Assembly (NCBI GenBank): GCA_018136815.1
Contig: CM030936.1
Coordinates: 5,603,685 to 5,667,684, forward strand
Direction: 5' to 3'
From: Isochrysis galbana
Lineage: Eukaryota > Haptophyta > Isochrysidales > Isochrysidaceae
Length of the DNA: 64,000 nucleotides
Shown here: one piece after another, positions 20,620-32,100 of the stretch
Layout: each line of letters starts with the position of its first letter
Position numbering within the stretch: position 1 is the first letter of the stretch
Notes under the pieces: model-generated
The model's database searches: none
The model's input: the letters and a program-made list of their open reading frames with translations, nothing else
What the model was told of the DNA's origin: nothing
Position numbers and translations under genes: made by a program

Positions 20620-20935
20620 CCCCCGCGGAAAGAGTGAACGCACGGCGTGCACCTTCCTGGAAGTTGCTATGCGCACGCACGGCGCCCCCGCGGGGGGCGC
20701 CGGTGCACATCGCGCCGTGCCCACGCACGGCGTGCACATTGTGATTGCAAGTCATCACAGGTGCTGCGTAACGAAACATCTCTTATATGGCCAGTTTACG
20801 TAGTTGTGGGCCGCAGGGGTACACAGAGGGAACGAGTTGACATGCGCACGCACGGCGTATCCGCGGGGGGGGCCGATGCACATCGCGCCGTGCCCATGCA
20901 CGGCGTGCACCGATGTGATTGCAAGTGCTCGACGG
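20620..20935 (+). repeat. GC-rich tandem block 'C', about 170-bp unit, 2 copies
   Basis: Each unit carries CATGCGCACGCACGGCG, a CGCGGGGGG run, CATCGCGCCGTGCCCA.GCA, CGGCGTGCAC and GTGATTGCAAGT. Units are joined by AAACATCTCTTATATGGCCA and GTTTACGTAGTTGTGGG. The same arrangement in reverse is at 39180-39480, and a shorter relative is at 58230-58440. CACGGCG and CGCCGTG stretches alternate, so the block can fold. Confidence 0.8.
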
Positions 20936-20964
20936 CGTCTCTATGATAATTTTAAATTTAAACG

Positions 20965-21035
20965 ACTACAATACAACTGTGGACATTTGATCGCTCAATT
21001 CGACTGATGTCCCACAATTGACGGAACGACACCTC
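20965..21035 (+). repeat. Dispersed hairpin repeat 'H', copy 2
   Basis: AACTGTGGACATTTGATCGC, then TCAATTCGACTGATGTCCCA and CAATTGACGGAACGACACC. The whole block is the near-exact reverse complement of 39068-39128. CAA(C/T)TGTGGGACAT-type arms pair around a short loop. Confidence 0.8.
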
Positions 21036-22245
21036 CCACTAGAGAGTGACTCAATCTGTTCCTATGGCCTATGGACCCATCACCGCTCACCGCCCTCTGC
21101 ACTGCCAAATTCGCCCTCGCCGCCGCGCGCGGACCCCGTCACCACTGCTACCCGTGCCCAAGCCTTCCCAAGTATCTTCACCCGCTACCCAAGTCGATAG
21201 GCCGCCTATGGACGCGTGGGTTGCCAAGGATGGAGTCTCAGGTCTCAGGAGCCTTACCCGGAAGAAGGTGCAACTCGAGGTTCCCTTTTTTTGTCACACC
21301 CATCCTGTCTATTTAGGTATATAATTTCTACTGACCGATCGGAAAAAATTCCTCCCCCGATAGCTATACGCTATATCGGGGGCCCCCGATAGCTCCTGGG
21401 CTCCTGGGGGTAAAAAAAAACCTTTTAATATTCTCGCCTCCCCCGTGGCACTGACTCGCATATTCGTAGCCACGCCCCCTTCCCTTCCTCACCCTCATTC
21501 CCCGCCTTGCGGCAACTCCCCTCGTGCTCTACTTAGGGGCTCGGGATATGTGGGGTTGGGCTCCTGGGGGTAACATATACACTTAGTTGAGACTTCAACC
21601 TAGAAATCTCGGAAGCTCTGACACGGGCGGTTTTGGAGCTCACAACCCACAAAGTACAAAGTAGAAAGCATAATCTAACCCCTGGCCCCTCAGCCCTGAG
21701 CCTGAGGACAACTCCATCGTCTTTTTTGAAAAGCCCCGCAGGGCGCTAGCGCGCTAGCCTCTCAGGAGGCGGAACGGCGGCCGCGACGGGGCACCACCAG
21801 CTCCCTACCCCCCCTCTCTCACGCCTTTGGTCGAAGCAGCGCGCGCAACCTCCCTGGCCCCCGATCCAGGGACTCCGCCTTCAAGGGCCTAGGTGGGTAG
21901 GGGGAAAGGAAAAGGATAGTAGGGAGTTCCAAGTGCGCCTAGAATCACACCGTGCCAGTAGCGGGAATTTTGTAAAAGATTTTTTTTCTGATCGGCCTGA
22001 AACCCCAAAGGCTTCAGTTTTGAGACAGACATACTCCAGAGAGGACTTGTATGTAGATGTAGAGCTCTAGAGTATCAATGTAAAGTATCCGCAGGTACGG
22101 ACTGCGCTATCGGCGGTCGGCTGAGAGATGAAGCGAGAGTGACGAATCCCTAGACTCTCCCCCCCCCCGCGCGGGTCGCCGCACCTGCCTTTCCCCCCCC
22201 GCCCCCTCTCTCCTTGATCTACCCCCGGCGGTATCGTCATCGCCG
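21036..22245. other. Mostly repeat-derived; LINE tail at about 21405-21560, no gene recognised
   Basis: An A-run plus CCTTTTAATATTCTCGCC at 21412-21437 marks a minus-oriented LINE 3' end, followed by GTAGCCACGCC and TACTTAGGGGCTCGGG, which parallel 17880 and 51165. The remainder up to 22245 has no coding signal. The last 150 bp probably contain the promoter and leader of the following gene. Confidence 0.5.
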
Positions 22246-23781
22246 ATGGGGCTCTTCAGCACCAAGCCACCCCCGCCGTTCGTGCTCGAGCAGGAGGCGG
22301 TGTACCAGTGCGTCGCCGCCTTCTTTCTGCAGGCTTTCGTCGTCCAGGTCGGCCGTTCACGCCCACACCCTCACGCGCACTCCACGCAGCTGCGTGCGCA
22401 CAGGGCGAGCGTATGCATGGCGGAAGAAGACGACAGGGGTGGACGGGGATGGGGGGATTGGGGGCGGGGAAGAGAGGAGGGAAGGGCGAGTGGGGTTGGG
22501 GGAAAGGGAGCAGGAGACAGAGGGAGTTTCTTGGGTCATCGCTGGGCTTGTCTCCCCCACGTTGCTGGCTCGTAGGCTGGCAACACTCGCTTCTTTGGCC
22601 TCTTTGGCAACAAGCCAGGAGCGCCATACACCAATGTCGAGATGTCAGAGCGCTACCGATCGCTCATGACTCCATCGGGATACGCGTTTGCCATCTGGGC
22701 GGTCATCTACTTGTGGGAGATTGCGGCGATGTGCTTTTTGGCCGCGGGCGTTCAGGGACAGGCCAACGTGCCTTCGGCCTGGCCGTCGCTCATGTACTTG
22801 TGGTTTGGTGCGTGCGCCTCGCAAGCTCTCTGGGCACTTTTCTTTGCATTCGATGCTCTGCTTCCGGCGCTCGTTTCGATTGCTGCCCTCGCCGGTTGTC
22901 TTCTCAAGCTAGCGTACGAACTTGGCCCGGAAGTTGCCGCTATGGCCGACGAATCGGCATACTGGTATCTTGTTGCTCCCATGTGGCTCCATGGCGGGTG
23001 GGTCACGGCAGCCACTTTAGTCAATCTGAACCTCTTATTTGTGGAAGATAGGTCTGACGCATCGGTGAGTGAATGGTCGCGCACGGCCGCCTTACCTGCG
23101 CTCTAGCTGGAATAGCAGGAATACTCTAGCTGTGATCGTTACGGACAGCCGCATGCTGATCCCGTTGCTATGTGGATTCACATCAGCATATTTGGCTTGA
23201 TGATGGGTCGTGGCCACTCGATACTGTTTCGCCACACCATGGCAACTGATTTGCATGCGTGTCCGCTTTGCACAGGTCCAGTATGTTTCCGCCATTCTTT
23301 CGTGCTATGCAGCACTTGCCGCAGGGGTGTACGCTCTTCTCGCAACCGGTCCGTCTTGCTTTCTGATGCCGTCGGCAATTGTTTGGGCTCTAGTTGCCAT
23401 TCGCAAGGTAAGCATCTTTACCAGATCACGCAATCGCCTTGCTCAGCCCTTGAACGCACCACGCCGCTTAAAAGAGCAGATCGCACCTGAACGTGGGTGT
23501 TCAGCTCCTCCGCGCCTCCATTGAGCTCACGGCCCGGAGCCGTAGCATGGATTGTGGAATTGCAAATGTTATGTCAACAACGCTAGCGCCTGCCTGCCAC
23601 CTTGCAGGAACTTCTACATCCAACCGGCGCGGCGGCAAGCAAGGGCTACCTGCGTTATGGTGCCGGGATCCCCGGCCTCGTGCCTTCTGATCCCGAGAAC
23701 GTCGCTCGTCACGTTACCGTCGCTGCACTCGGGCTTGCGGGCGCTGTTGGCTACATGGTAATATATCCATCTCTGCTGTGA
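22246..23781 (+). CDS. TspO/MBR-like tryptophan-rich membrane protein (4 exons)
   Basis: Exons 22246-22347, 22576-23064, 23276-23407 and 23608-23781 join in phase 0 at every border with GT-AG introns (225, 211 and 200 bp), giving about 298 residues. TPSGYAFAIWAVIYLWEIAA is the family's first-helix signature. It is followed by at least four more hydrophobic helices rich in Trp and Ala (MYLWFGACASQALWALFFAF; YWYLVAPMWLHGGWVTAATL; LSCYAALAAGVYALL; VAALGLAGAVGYM). TspO relatives bind tetrapyrroles or sterols in bacterial, mitochondrial or plastid membranes; the role here is not known. The N-terminal 60 residues are extra compared with bacterial forms. The 3' end is uncertain: a GTAATA donor just before the chosen stop could lead to another short exon near 23887. 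Confidence 0.7.
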
Positions 23782-25086
23782 GTCCGCATGGAGGGCTCGT
23801 AATGCTGTGGCGCACAAGTTGACGCGACATCCTTCTCCGATGTGAGCAATGCGCCACTCAATTACTCAAGCTGACCTCATTTTGTAGTTGCCCGGAGATT
23901 CAGCGTCTGCCTCAGGACGCTAGCATTCGTCATGAGCATTGACGTAAACTCACTCCTCGGTCGCCGTTGTGGGCCTCGACTACCAACAAGGCAACCTGCG
24001 GCAACGCGGCATGCTGCCCGCGGCTAGATTCCATGGTACTCAACTCTATGCAAGATACTTGCGGTCAGGGTTTCCAACGCCCGGGGATGACACTGTCTCA
24101 TTCAGCACACCCTGAACTTGTTTGAGACAAGTGTGACCGTGTGATACAATTTGGAAAACTGGTGAGCTTCTCGTTGGGGTATGGCGACCTGGAGCTATGA
24201 GCTGGTATGCGTCGCCAAAATTGGACCCTCCCGAGAGTTTTCGGCGCTATCGCCTGTTTCAGCGGCCTCCGCTAACTCGAGCGGTCTCTTGAAAATTACG
24301 GCATGGCGACACGTAGGCGACACGGTAGTCCTCGCCTCATGGATTGTGGTTCGTGGGTCTCGGCGCCCCGGCCCTAGCCCTTTCGCCTCACTCGTGGTGC
24401 GCATATGTTCGGCAAGGCGCATTCTTTCTCTGCACATGGGTAGTATGTCCTCTGTGGTGTTAGTATTGGGTGGCGGAGTGTGGGCAATTTCGATGTCGAA
24501 AACATCCTTGATTTTCCAAACCTTCTAGACAGCCACACCTGACTACAGCGGAAGGTGCGGGCCATCAAAAGTCCCAGTGCACGCCACCCGAACACGGGAT
24601 AAATTATACCCTCGCATACATGCATATTATACTTACTAGAGTATTCGACCCCCCTCCCCCCGCACACACACGATTGCATCGTGATCATAGCAGGGTGACC
24701 TTGCACCTTGAGCTTCCTCAGCTGTGAGAGCATTGGGAGAGAGGCAGAGGGAGAGAGAGAGAGAGATAGGGGTCGGCCAAAATATGTAGTTATTTAGGAA
24801 CATATTTGGGCCAGTTTTTCTGAGCGAGCTATTTTTACATATTTCTGCATATTTGGGCAAGCCAGAGCCCCCCCCCCCCCCCGCTCCTCCCCCTTACTCG
24901 AGGACACCAGGCCCTCGCGCGCCAGCGACGAGCACAACAGCACAACATGCCAAGAGGTGAGCCAGAGCGTGCCTCAGCCGCTCTCCTTGCGCGCGCGCGC
25001 GTGAGTGACCCCCCACCCCCCACCCCCCCTCTGTTGTCCTCGCGCAGCTCGTTCGAATAATCGCTCACCCTCGCGCGGCTCACGCC
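23782..25086. other. No gene recognised
   Basis: Contains a GA-rich patch (24735-24770), an AT-rich ATATTTGGG-like stretch (24780-24860) and a C-run (24870-24884). None of the overlapping frames has a recognisable motif. Confidence 0.4.
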
Positions 25087-25311
25087 GTGGGCATCAAATC
25101 ACACCAAGTTACCAAGTTCCCTACGTGGGCCCTTGCTGCAAGGATTGCCTTGAGCCTCTCTCCCAATTATGCTTCATGTGAGCGTGTGTTTTCCTTGCTT
25201 GCTTGCATGTTCCCCTCTGTTCGGGCCACTTCCCTTCCAGACCAAGTGGCGGCGTCTGTCATGCTGCGATACAATCGCAACCAGCGTAAGGAGCAGGAAG
25301 CCTGCGCCTGA
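25087..25311 (+). pseudogene. hAT transposase C-terminal (dimerisation) fragment
   Basis: The frame reads WALAARIALSLSPNYASCER, then VFSLLACMFP, and later QVAASVMLRYNRNQ. This is the conserved hAT dimerisation region (P.(S/T)A..ERVFS.......R..L......A...LR.N). Only about 60 residues are left and nothing upstream gives the RNase H-like core, so it is a relic. A long GT tract follows 15 bp later. Confidence 0.7.
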
Positions 25312-25328
25312 GTAACTTGAAGTGAGTG

Positions 25329-25445
<117 letters not shown>

Positions 25446-25613
25446 CCGTGTATAGCTCTGAGTAGCGTGTAGCATAGCGTTATTTTTAGAACGTGGTACG
25501 TGGCATAGCGTCGTATAACGTGATATTTACAACAAATTTGGGTGAATTTTTGATATTTTCGACATATTTTTGCAACATATTTGGGCTCATTTTCCTACAT
25601 ATTTTGGCCGACC

Positions 25614-25614
<1 letters not shown>

Positions 25615-25660
<46 letters not shown>

Positions 25661-25663
25661 AGG

Positions 25664-25740
<77 letters not shown>

Positions 25741-25795
25741 AGGGAGAGAGGGAGAGAGAGAGAGAGAGAGGGAGAGAGAGAGAGAGAGAGAGAAC
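25615..25795 (+). repeat. GA microsatellite with GGGA interruptions
   Basis: About 180 bp of AG units with regularly placed GGGAGGGAGGG breaks. It is flanked on the left by ATATTT-rich sequence like that at 24780-24860. Confidence 0.98.
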
Positions 25796-25799
25796 CGCA

Positions 25800-26363
25800 A
25801 AAACACAATTCGAATCGCAAATTTCGAGACCAAAATCTGCAAACCGTGCAAACCTGGGCTTGAGACGATGAGGAATCCGAATCTGTATGTCTTGTGCGTC
25901 AGTAGCAACACGGGGGACTGTTCAACTGTGAGTGTGGGCGCGTAACTTACACGAATATTCATGCCTACAGCCTTCAGATGGGCGGGAATATAACAGACTG
26001 TTGCAATAGAGGGAGGAGCCGGTCTGTGTGGCCATGGATGGTGGCCATTGTGGCCATGGTGGTGTGGGACTTGAGGGCGGTGGCACGGGCCGTGGCTCGT
26101 GCTCACCTGATCAACCTTGGGAGTGGCTCGCGCGCGCTTCGGCGGCGCGGCATTGGGCGCGGCCCGATCGGCCGACGCGGCGGGGGTGACGGCAAGGGAG
26201 GAGGGGAGCCGCGCGCGCTCCATGACCCTATACCCTATCTTTTTAAAGATAGTTGGCAGTGGTCATGCTCGATCCGTCAGCCCTCTATCTAGGGCCCAAA
26301 GGGCATCGAATATGTGCTAGATAGGTGATTTCCGGGGTTTCTAGCGCTTTACGCTTTACGCTG
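25800..26363. other. No gene recognised
   Basis: Spacer between the GA tract and the tandem duplication. Around 26150-26290 it shares CGGCGGGG..GACGGCAAGGGA- and GCGCGCGCTCCATGA-like text with 39870-39935, suggesting another dispersed repeat that ends in a short inverted sequence (CTATCTTTTTAAAGATAG, 26236-26253). Confidence 0.45.
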
Positions 26364-26820
26364 TACTCTGTACTTTTAACTTTGAAGTTACTTTGTACTT
26401 TGGTGTATTTCGTATTTCCTCAATCCTGACTTTTTATTTTTACAACCTTAAAAGTCAAACTAGTGTTTGACCGCCCTAGTATGAGTAATGCATGGTGCCG
26501 AGATGAAGATAAGCCAATTCCAATTCCAATTCCATTTCGTTCGCGGATGACACGCAACTCATCGCGGTAGACTGCAGGTGCAAGAGCCTGAGTACTCTGT
26601 ACTTTTAACTTTGAAGTTACTTTGTACTTTGGTGTATTTCGTATTTCCTCAATCCTGACTTTTTATTTTTACAACCTTAAAAGTCAAACTAGTGTTTGAC
26701 CGCCCTAGTATGAGTAATGCATGGTGCCGAGATAAAGATAAGCCAATTCCAATTCCAATTCCATTTCGTTCGCGGATGACACGCAACTCATCGCGGTAGA
26801 CTGCAGGTGCAAGAGCCTGA
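26364..26820 (+). repeat. Tandem duplication, 229-bp unit, two near-identical copies
   Basis: TACTCTGTACTTTTAACTTT starts at 26364 and again at 26593. The only difference I can see is GATGAAG in copy 1 against GATAAAG in copy 2. Such similarity implies a recent event. No coding sequence. Confidence 0.95.
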
Positions 26821-27308
26821 AAAGGTCAGCAGCACTCCGCTGGGTGCACCGATACGCAGGCGCCTCATGTGGCAAAAATCCAACGACCAAAAGTTGGAAG
26901 GACTGAGGATGGGATCACAATCACTGAAAACTGAAAAGGAAAAGGACGAAAAGGAAAAAGGAAAGCCCCTCCCCCTCCGCCCTCCGCCCTCCGCCAGAAC
27001 CTCGACACCTAAAATGGAAATGGTTAATGGTTAAGAGCGCACGAGTACGAGTACGCTACCTACTGGGAGACCCCTTGGGAGACCGGGTGCTTGTTCCATT
27101 GGAGCTTTGTCCCCGTTGTATTGGTCGTACGTGAGGCATAAAATAATAGCCTTTTCTATTTATTTTTATTTAGGATATTTTTGAGAATGCGAGGGGCGGG
27201 CGGGCGGGCACATGCACACTAATAGAAGTCTACGGAACTAAGAAATAAAGGAAAGCAGAGTGAAAGAGGAACGAAGGCCATCATCCTCTCTCTCCGCTTC
27301 TCGGGAGG
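26821..27308. other. Intergenic, upstream of the presequence-bearing gene
   Basis: No recognisable gene. The last 100 bp are the likely leader of the gene at 27309. A GGGCGGGCGGGCGGGC motif lies at about 27195-27210. Confidence 0.4.
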
Positions 27309-27887
27309 ATGAGGACGACCTTCCTGCTCGCCGTCGGTACCGCGCTCGCCTCGGCTTTGCTGTGCCCGAGCAATCCTCGCGTCGGAATGGAGCATGCAGT
27401 GAGCAGGACCTTTTACCCCCGCCTACTGCCGGCTGTTCCCACTCGTCGGGCTAATGTTGTAGCCACAGCGAAATCTTCGCACTCTTTCTCGAGTGCCCAT
27501 AGTGGCAAGCTGGCGTTGGCTGCTCTTGCACTTTGCGCTGCACCCATGTTCCTTGACCCTCCAGCGGCTGGTGCGGCCGGCATCTCAGAATCTCTCAGCT
27601 CAATGCCCTCCGCATTGCTTGGAGATCTACTTTTTGCTCCTGGTGACGGGTCGCCACCCACACCCGAGGAGACGCTCATTTTTGATGCTATTGCGTTCAT
27701 TGGCGGTCCCTTGACGCTGTTAGGAGGCGCCTTCTTCCGCGTTGTCAACGGTGCTGAGCGACCCGGATTCGAGAAAGATCCTATCGTTCAATTCCTTGGA
27801 GGACCTAACGTGGTTCGCGCTGGCAAAGCCCGTATCCGGGAAGAAGGTTTTATCGCGCTTTTTGACCCGAACCTGTTCCGCCGCTGA
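27309..27887 (+). CDS. Small protein with signal-peptide and transit-like N-terminus, probably plastid-targeted
   Basis: 192 residues, single exon, ATG at 27309. Residues 1-19 (MRTTFLLAVGTALASALLC) look like a signal peptide. The next about 45 residues are Ser/Arg/Ala-rich without acids until a second hydrophobic stretch (LALAALALCAAPMFL) ending in PPAAGAAG, like a thylakoid-transfer segment with an Ala-x-Ala cleavage site. The mature part has a hydrophobic patch (LIFDAIAFIGGPLTLLGGAF) and ends GKARIREEGFIALFDPNLFR. I do not recognise the mature domain. A bipartite (secondary-plastid) and possibly lumenal or thylakoid location is inference from the presequence alone. Confidence 0.6.
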   Translation: MRTTFLLAVGTALASALLCPSNPRVGMEHAVSRTFYPRLLPAVPTRRANVVATAKSSHSFSSAHSGKLALAALALCAAPMFLDPPAAGAAGISESLSSMPSALLGDLLFAPGDGSPPTPEETLIFDAIAFIGGPLTLLGGAFFRVVNGAERPGFEKDPIVQFLGGPNVVRAGKARIREEGFIALFDPNLFRR

Positions 27888-29120
27888 TCTATATTGCCGT
27901 TCATGGCGCGCTGCAATTGACTCCTATTCCGGAAGTGGGAAAGGCTACAGCAGGTTTCACTGCTCAAGCAAAAACCATTGCTATTCAATACCAGATGTGT
28001 ATCGGTGTGGCTTGTTTTTTGGTTGTCCCATCCATAGCGTAGCACAAGCACCAACATCCATCGCATCCACAACCATGAACCAAATTCACTGTGACTGGCA
28101 GGAGTGTGCCGTGCCAGGCTGTGGTTGGGGCTGTGAGTATGAGTAAAGAAATGTAGCATGGTCTGTAGAAATTGGAGGAGACATGGAGACCGGTTGTTCA
28201 CTGTTCACCGGGGACGAGGAGAGCGCACGGGCACATGGAGGTGGCTGAGGCTGCATGACAAGCCTCGGCAATCGAGGAGTCGTGCGGCACAGCATAGGAG
28301 GTAGACATCAGCACGAAGGGGCCGCATGAGCGAAGATGCTGTGCGAGACGAGGGGTAAGAAGAGGACCGTAAAACTTAAGTTCCCATGCGGGAGGCGCCT
28401 CGTGCGTTGTGCGTTGTGCTCGTACGTCATAGGTCGTTTGCTTCCATTTGGTACCAACTAAGCCTATACTTGGTTTATCCATGTGGGGGCAAAGCGACTA
28501 TGAGATTATCATGGATACATCCATGATATGTGCATCATAGATGCATATCTATCATGGATACATCCATCTCATGCATCGCGGATGCTCATTCTAACCTCTG
28601 TATGTTTATACTGAGGTCTCTGCTTCTCACTTCTCCCTCGCGGCCGTTTCGAGTCCGCGCGGGGCATTCTTGCGGCACAGAAATTTCCCCGCGCGCTCTT
28701 ACTTTGTTACTATTAGTTTCGCGTGCGTTTGTGTGAATGTGCGTGCGCGTGAATGTAGTAAGAATCTTATCCGGCGATATACGATTGGCGATGCGATCGG
28801 CGATGGCGCTCTGCCTCGCCCAAGGTCATCCGCCTGCGGGCTAGCAAATTTCGCTCTAGCGCTCTAGCCCCCCGTGACCAAGCCCACATTTCGGTCAAAA
28901 TTTTTATTTCGATGTTGGACACAAATTTCAAAAAAAAATTCTCGAAATTCTCGCCGGAGCCAAGTACCGGTGCGCGGCCACCCGCCGGGAGCGCGGTAAA
29001 CTTGGCTCGTTAGCCACCTTAAAAAGTAGATCTTCCTTTAAGACTCCGGGGTAAGGAAAGAAAGAAAGATGAGCATGAGTGGCGGTGGGGCGACTGAGAA
29101 AACAAAACTAACGTCCGGCC
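27888..29120. other. No gene recognised; contains palindromic repeats
   Basis: At 28500-28570 variants of ATGGATACATCCATGATATG repeat, with nested self-complementary ATGGATACATCCAT-type pieces. Near 28457 lies a variant of the ACTAAG.CTATACTTGGT terminal motif. An AT-rich AAATTT patch lies at 28885-28950. The last 120 bp form the leader of the VPS9 gene. Confidence 0.45.
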
Positions 29121-32100
29121 ATGGCGGAGCCACAGCCCACCACCGAGGAGAAGCTCTCGCTGCTTAAGAAAGCGTACCGCTCGCTCAAGCAGGATGCTGA
29201 GCGGCGGGAGGAGGCAATGGCAGCCGAGCGTGCTGCCGCACAGAGGGAGAGAGGTGCGCCGTCCCCGCCCGCACCCTAGAAGCAACTGGAGCCAGCCGCG
29301 CTGAAAGCTCAAGCGGATGGGCAGCTGCGAGTGTGGGGGCCTGCTCGCTCGCTCACTCGCTCGCTCGCGCCGTTGCACTCACGATCGAATGTCATGCTGA
29401 ATTCTCACACCATGCACACACGCGCGCACGCGCACACGCTCACGCACATGCTCGTACGCACAGAAGCACAAACACATACAGAGAAACAGAAACAGTCAGA
29501 CGGACAGAGGCGCGTGCGCGTGCGCGCGCGCGCGCGCACACACACACACGCGTGCGCACGCACGGCCTGCAGGTGTATTGATCTTGCGAATCGACGAGCT
29601 CACACGAGAGCTCGACGCGCTGCGCGACGCGGTGCGCAAGGCAGGCAACGAAGCTCGAGAGCGCCTTCTTGAGGACGAGCTCAGTCGGTCCTCCTGTGGA
29701 GGCGCCTCGCCCTCCGCCACACACGTGGACTCTTCGGATGAGGTGAAATGCAGTCCTCACAATCCACGGGCTACGCTTTCGTCGCTGCCCAAGCGAGGCC
29801 AAATGACGCAGCTTTGCTGTAGAATTTCTGCTTTCTAGACATGTCGCGGCCACAACTCATTGCATGTGGTGATCTCTGTTGAAGACAGACTCATCGGCAG
29901 TGGTGTTTGACTGTCTGCGTTTCCGTACCCTTTCGCCCTTACCCAACCTGCGACTTACACCTGTAGGTGCTAATCTCGTCCACCGACGGCGCCGCTGGGC
30001 CTACTGGTACGGGGACAGGACTACTTAGCGGGTGCAGTAGCGCTGCAAGCACAGGCTCTTACCAACAAGGGATGGTTTGGGCGGCCAGGGTCCTCAATGC
30101 CCGCTCGGTGCGCCCCGATCCCATGTTCGTTCACTGTTGTTGTGCCCCACATGCCATGCTATCCCATGCCGCGCCTTTCGACGCGAGCCGTGAGCAGTCG
30201 AAGGTGCTGAGGGGTGGACGCAATTTGCAGTGTTCTCAGCGGATGCGAAATCATTCTGGGAGCTTCTGCGCCATCGTGTCTAAGAGCTTGAACCCTCTGG
30301 TCTACTGCCCGCATGTGATATATGGTCGGTGAATGGATGTCTTGACACATGCTACTCCGCTGCCTGTGCTGCTTTCAGGCGTTCACATCGGCGCTCTCTA
30401 CCTCTTTCGAGTCCGTGCAGGGTCTCGCCATTCCTTCTTCTCTTCGCCAACAGTTAGAACGGCAGGCTGCCAAGATTGATGATCATGCAAGGCATGCGCA
30501 GGTGATCAGCCGAAATACCAGTACACCTTGCCTATGGGGTGTCGATTGCATCCCCGGCATCTGAATGTGCGTCGTTCTCACGTTACCCTTGCTGCATGTG
30601 TAGGCGCTCTGGCTGGATCTCTCTGAGTGTCGGTCCGCTCTAGTAACGGCCAACGCTAACCTACGCGCGGAGCGTGAGCGGGCGAATGCCGCAATGCAAG
30701 CTGCAGAGGAAGCCCGCCGAAATGCGGAGGAGGCGGAGACTCATAACGCCGAGATTGCGAGCGCGCTTGCTACCGTGCAGGCCCAACTAGGTGCAGCGCT
30801 CGAGTCGCACGCTGCTGCAAGTGCTGCTTCAGCAGCACGCGAGGAGGCAGCTAGGAAGCAAGCGGACTTGGAGCTCAGGGAACTGCGTGATGCCCTTTTA
30901 AGTGCCAGGAGAGAGCGCAAGGCCAATCCATTGAAAGGCGCAGCTGCAACAATCTCGGAAGCCCCTCACCATGCCGAGCCAATTGATACTAACACAGCGC
31001 ACCCTATCCGTCATGCTCCCCGCTGCGAGGGAGAGACGGTCCCTTACCCGTCGGAGGCACCTCGTACTAATGGCTCACTTGGAGCCGCCTCCGCCTCCGC
31101 CATCTCTCCTGACGGACACACGACCCGTAAATCCTTACTTGGCACTCATCCTTCAGACGCTCCTGACGGTGAGGTCGTCACATTGTCTCCGGCTGCGAGT
31201 CTGGCTGTCGAAGGAAGGGCAGTCACCGAGAGCTGTGCATTGCCTCTCTCTTGTGGAGACAGCCATCTCATTTCGCCGGCAACGAGCGCAGGCTTGGACA
31301 CGGTGGCCCCAGACCAAAACCGCAGACCAGCAGCTGCTCCGACCGAAACAGTATCGGATGTACGCACCGGTATGGCAGGTGTGAAGGCTGCAAATGAAGT
31401 GGAATGGTCGCCAGCTCGTCATGGTAGTAGATTCGAGGCTCAATCGTTGGGTTCGTTCGCTAGATCTCCAGCGGGACATCTTCAAGGAAGCAACGCTAGT
31501 CGAGATGAGCGGTGTGGAGGATCCCAGTGCGCGTCTACGGCCGGGGCGTTGCCAGCGAGGGTCAGTGGTACCAATGGACGTAACAGCCGCGAGGGCATTG
31601 CCCCTCGCCGATCGCCCGATGGCAACCCGCAAGTCGATGGCCTAGGGAAGCAGTGTGCAAGTTGCAACGAGAGGGGTGGTGCAAACGCGTTTAGAGCTGG
31701 CCTTGGATATGGACGTGAAGGCATATCCGGTGGCGGCGAGCCCGCCTTCCTCTGCAGTGATGACGATGCAGCAAGCGGGCCCGCAGTAGGGAGCGGTATT
31801 CAAGATCATTACGCCGCGGATTTGGACCCTTCGTTCCTCGCTGCAGGGGGCTACCCTGCTCCTGACTTGGATGGCGCAGGTGGTGGCGCGGCATGCGAGG
31901 CATGGCTTGCGGGACAAGAAGGCTGCCGCTTTCGAGACAAGATGGCCGACTTTGCCCGAACCTTCGCCGGAGGAACCACAGCCGAGGAAGCGACAGCCGG
32001 TGGCGAGGCGGCAAGGCGGCTACTGACAGCCCTCGAGGAGGAGGCGAGATCGGCCTGGCCGGCCACTTGGCCTACAAGGGCTTTGGCAGAGGGGCTTGAG

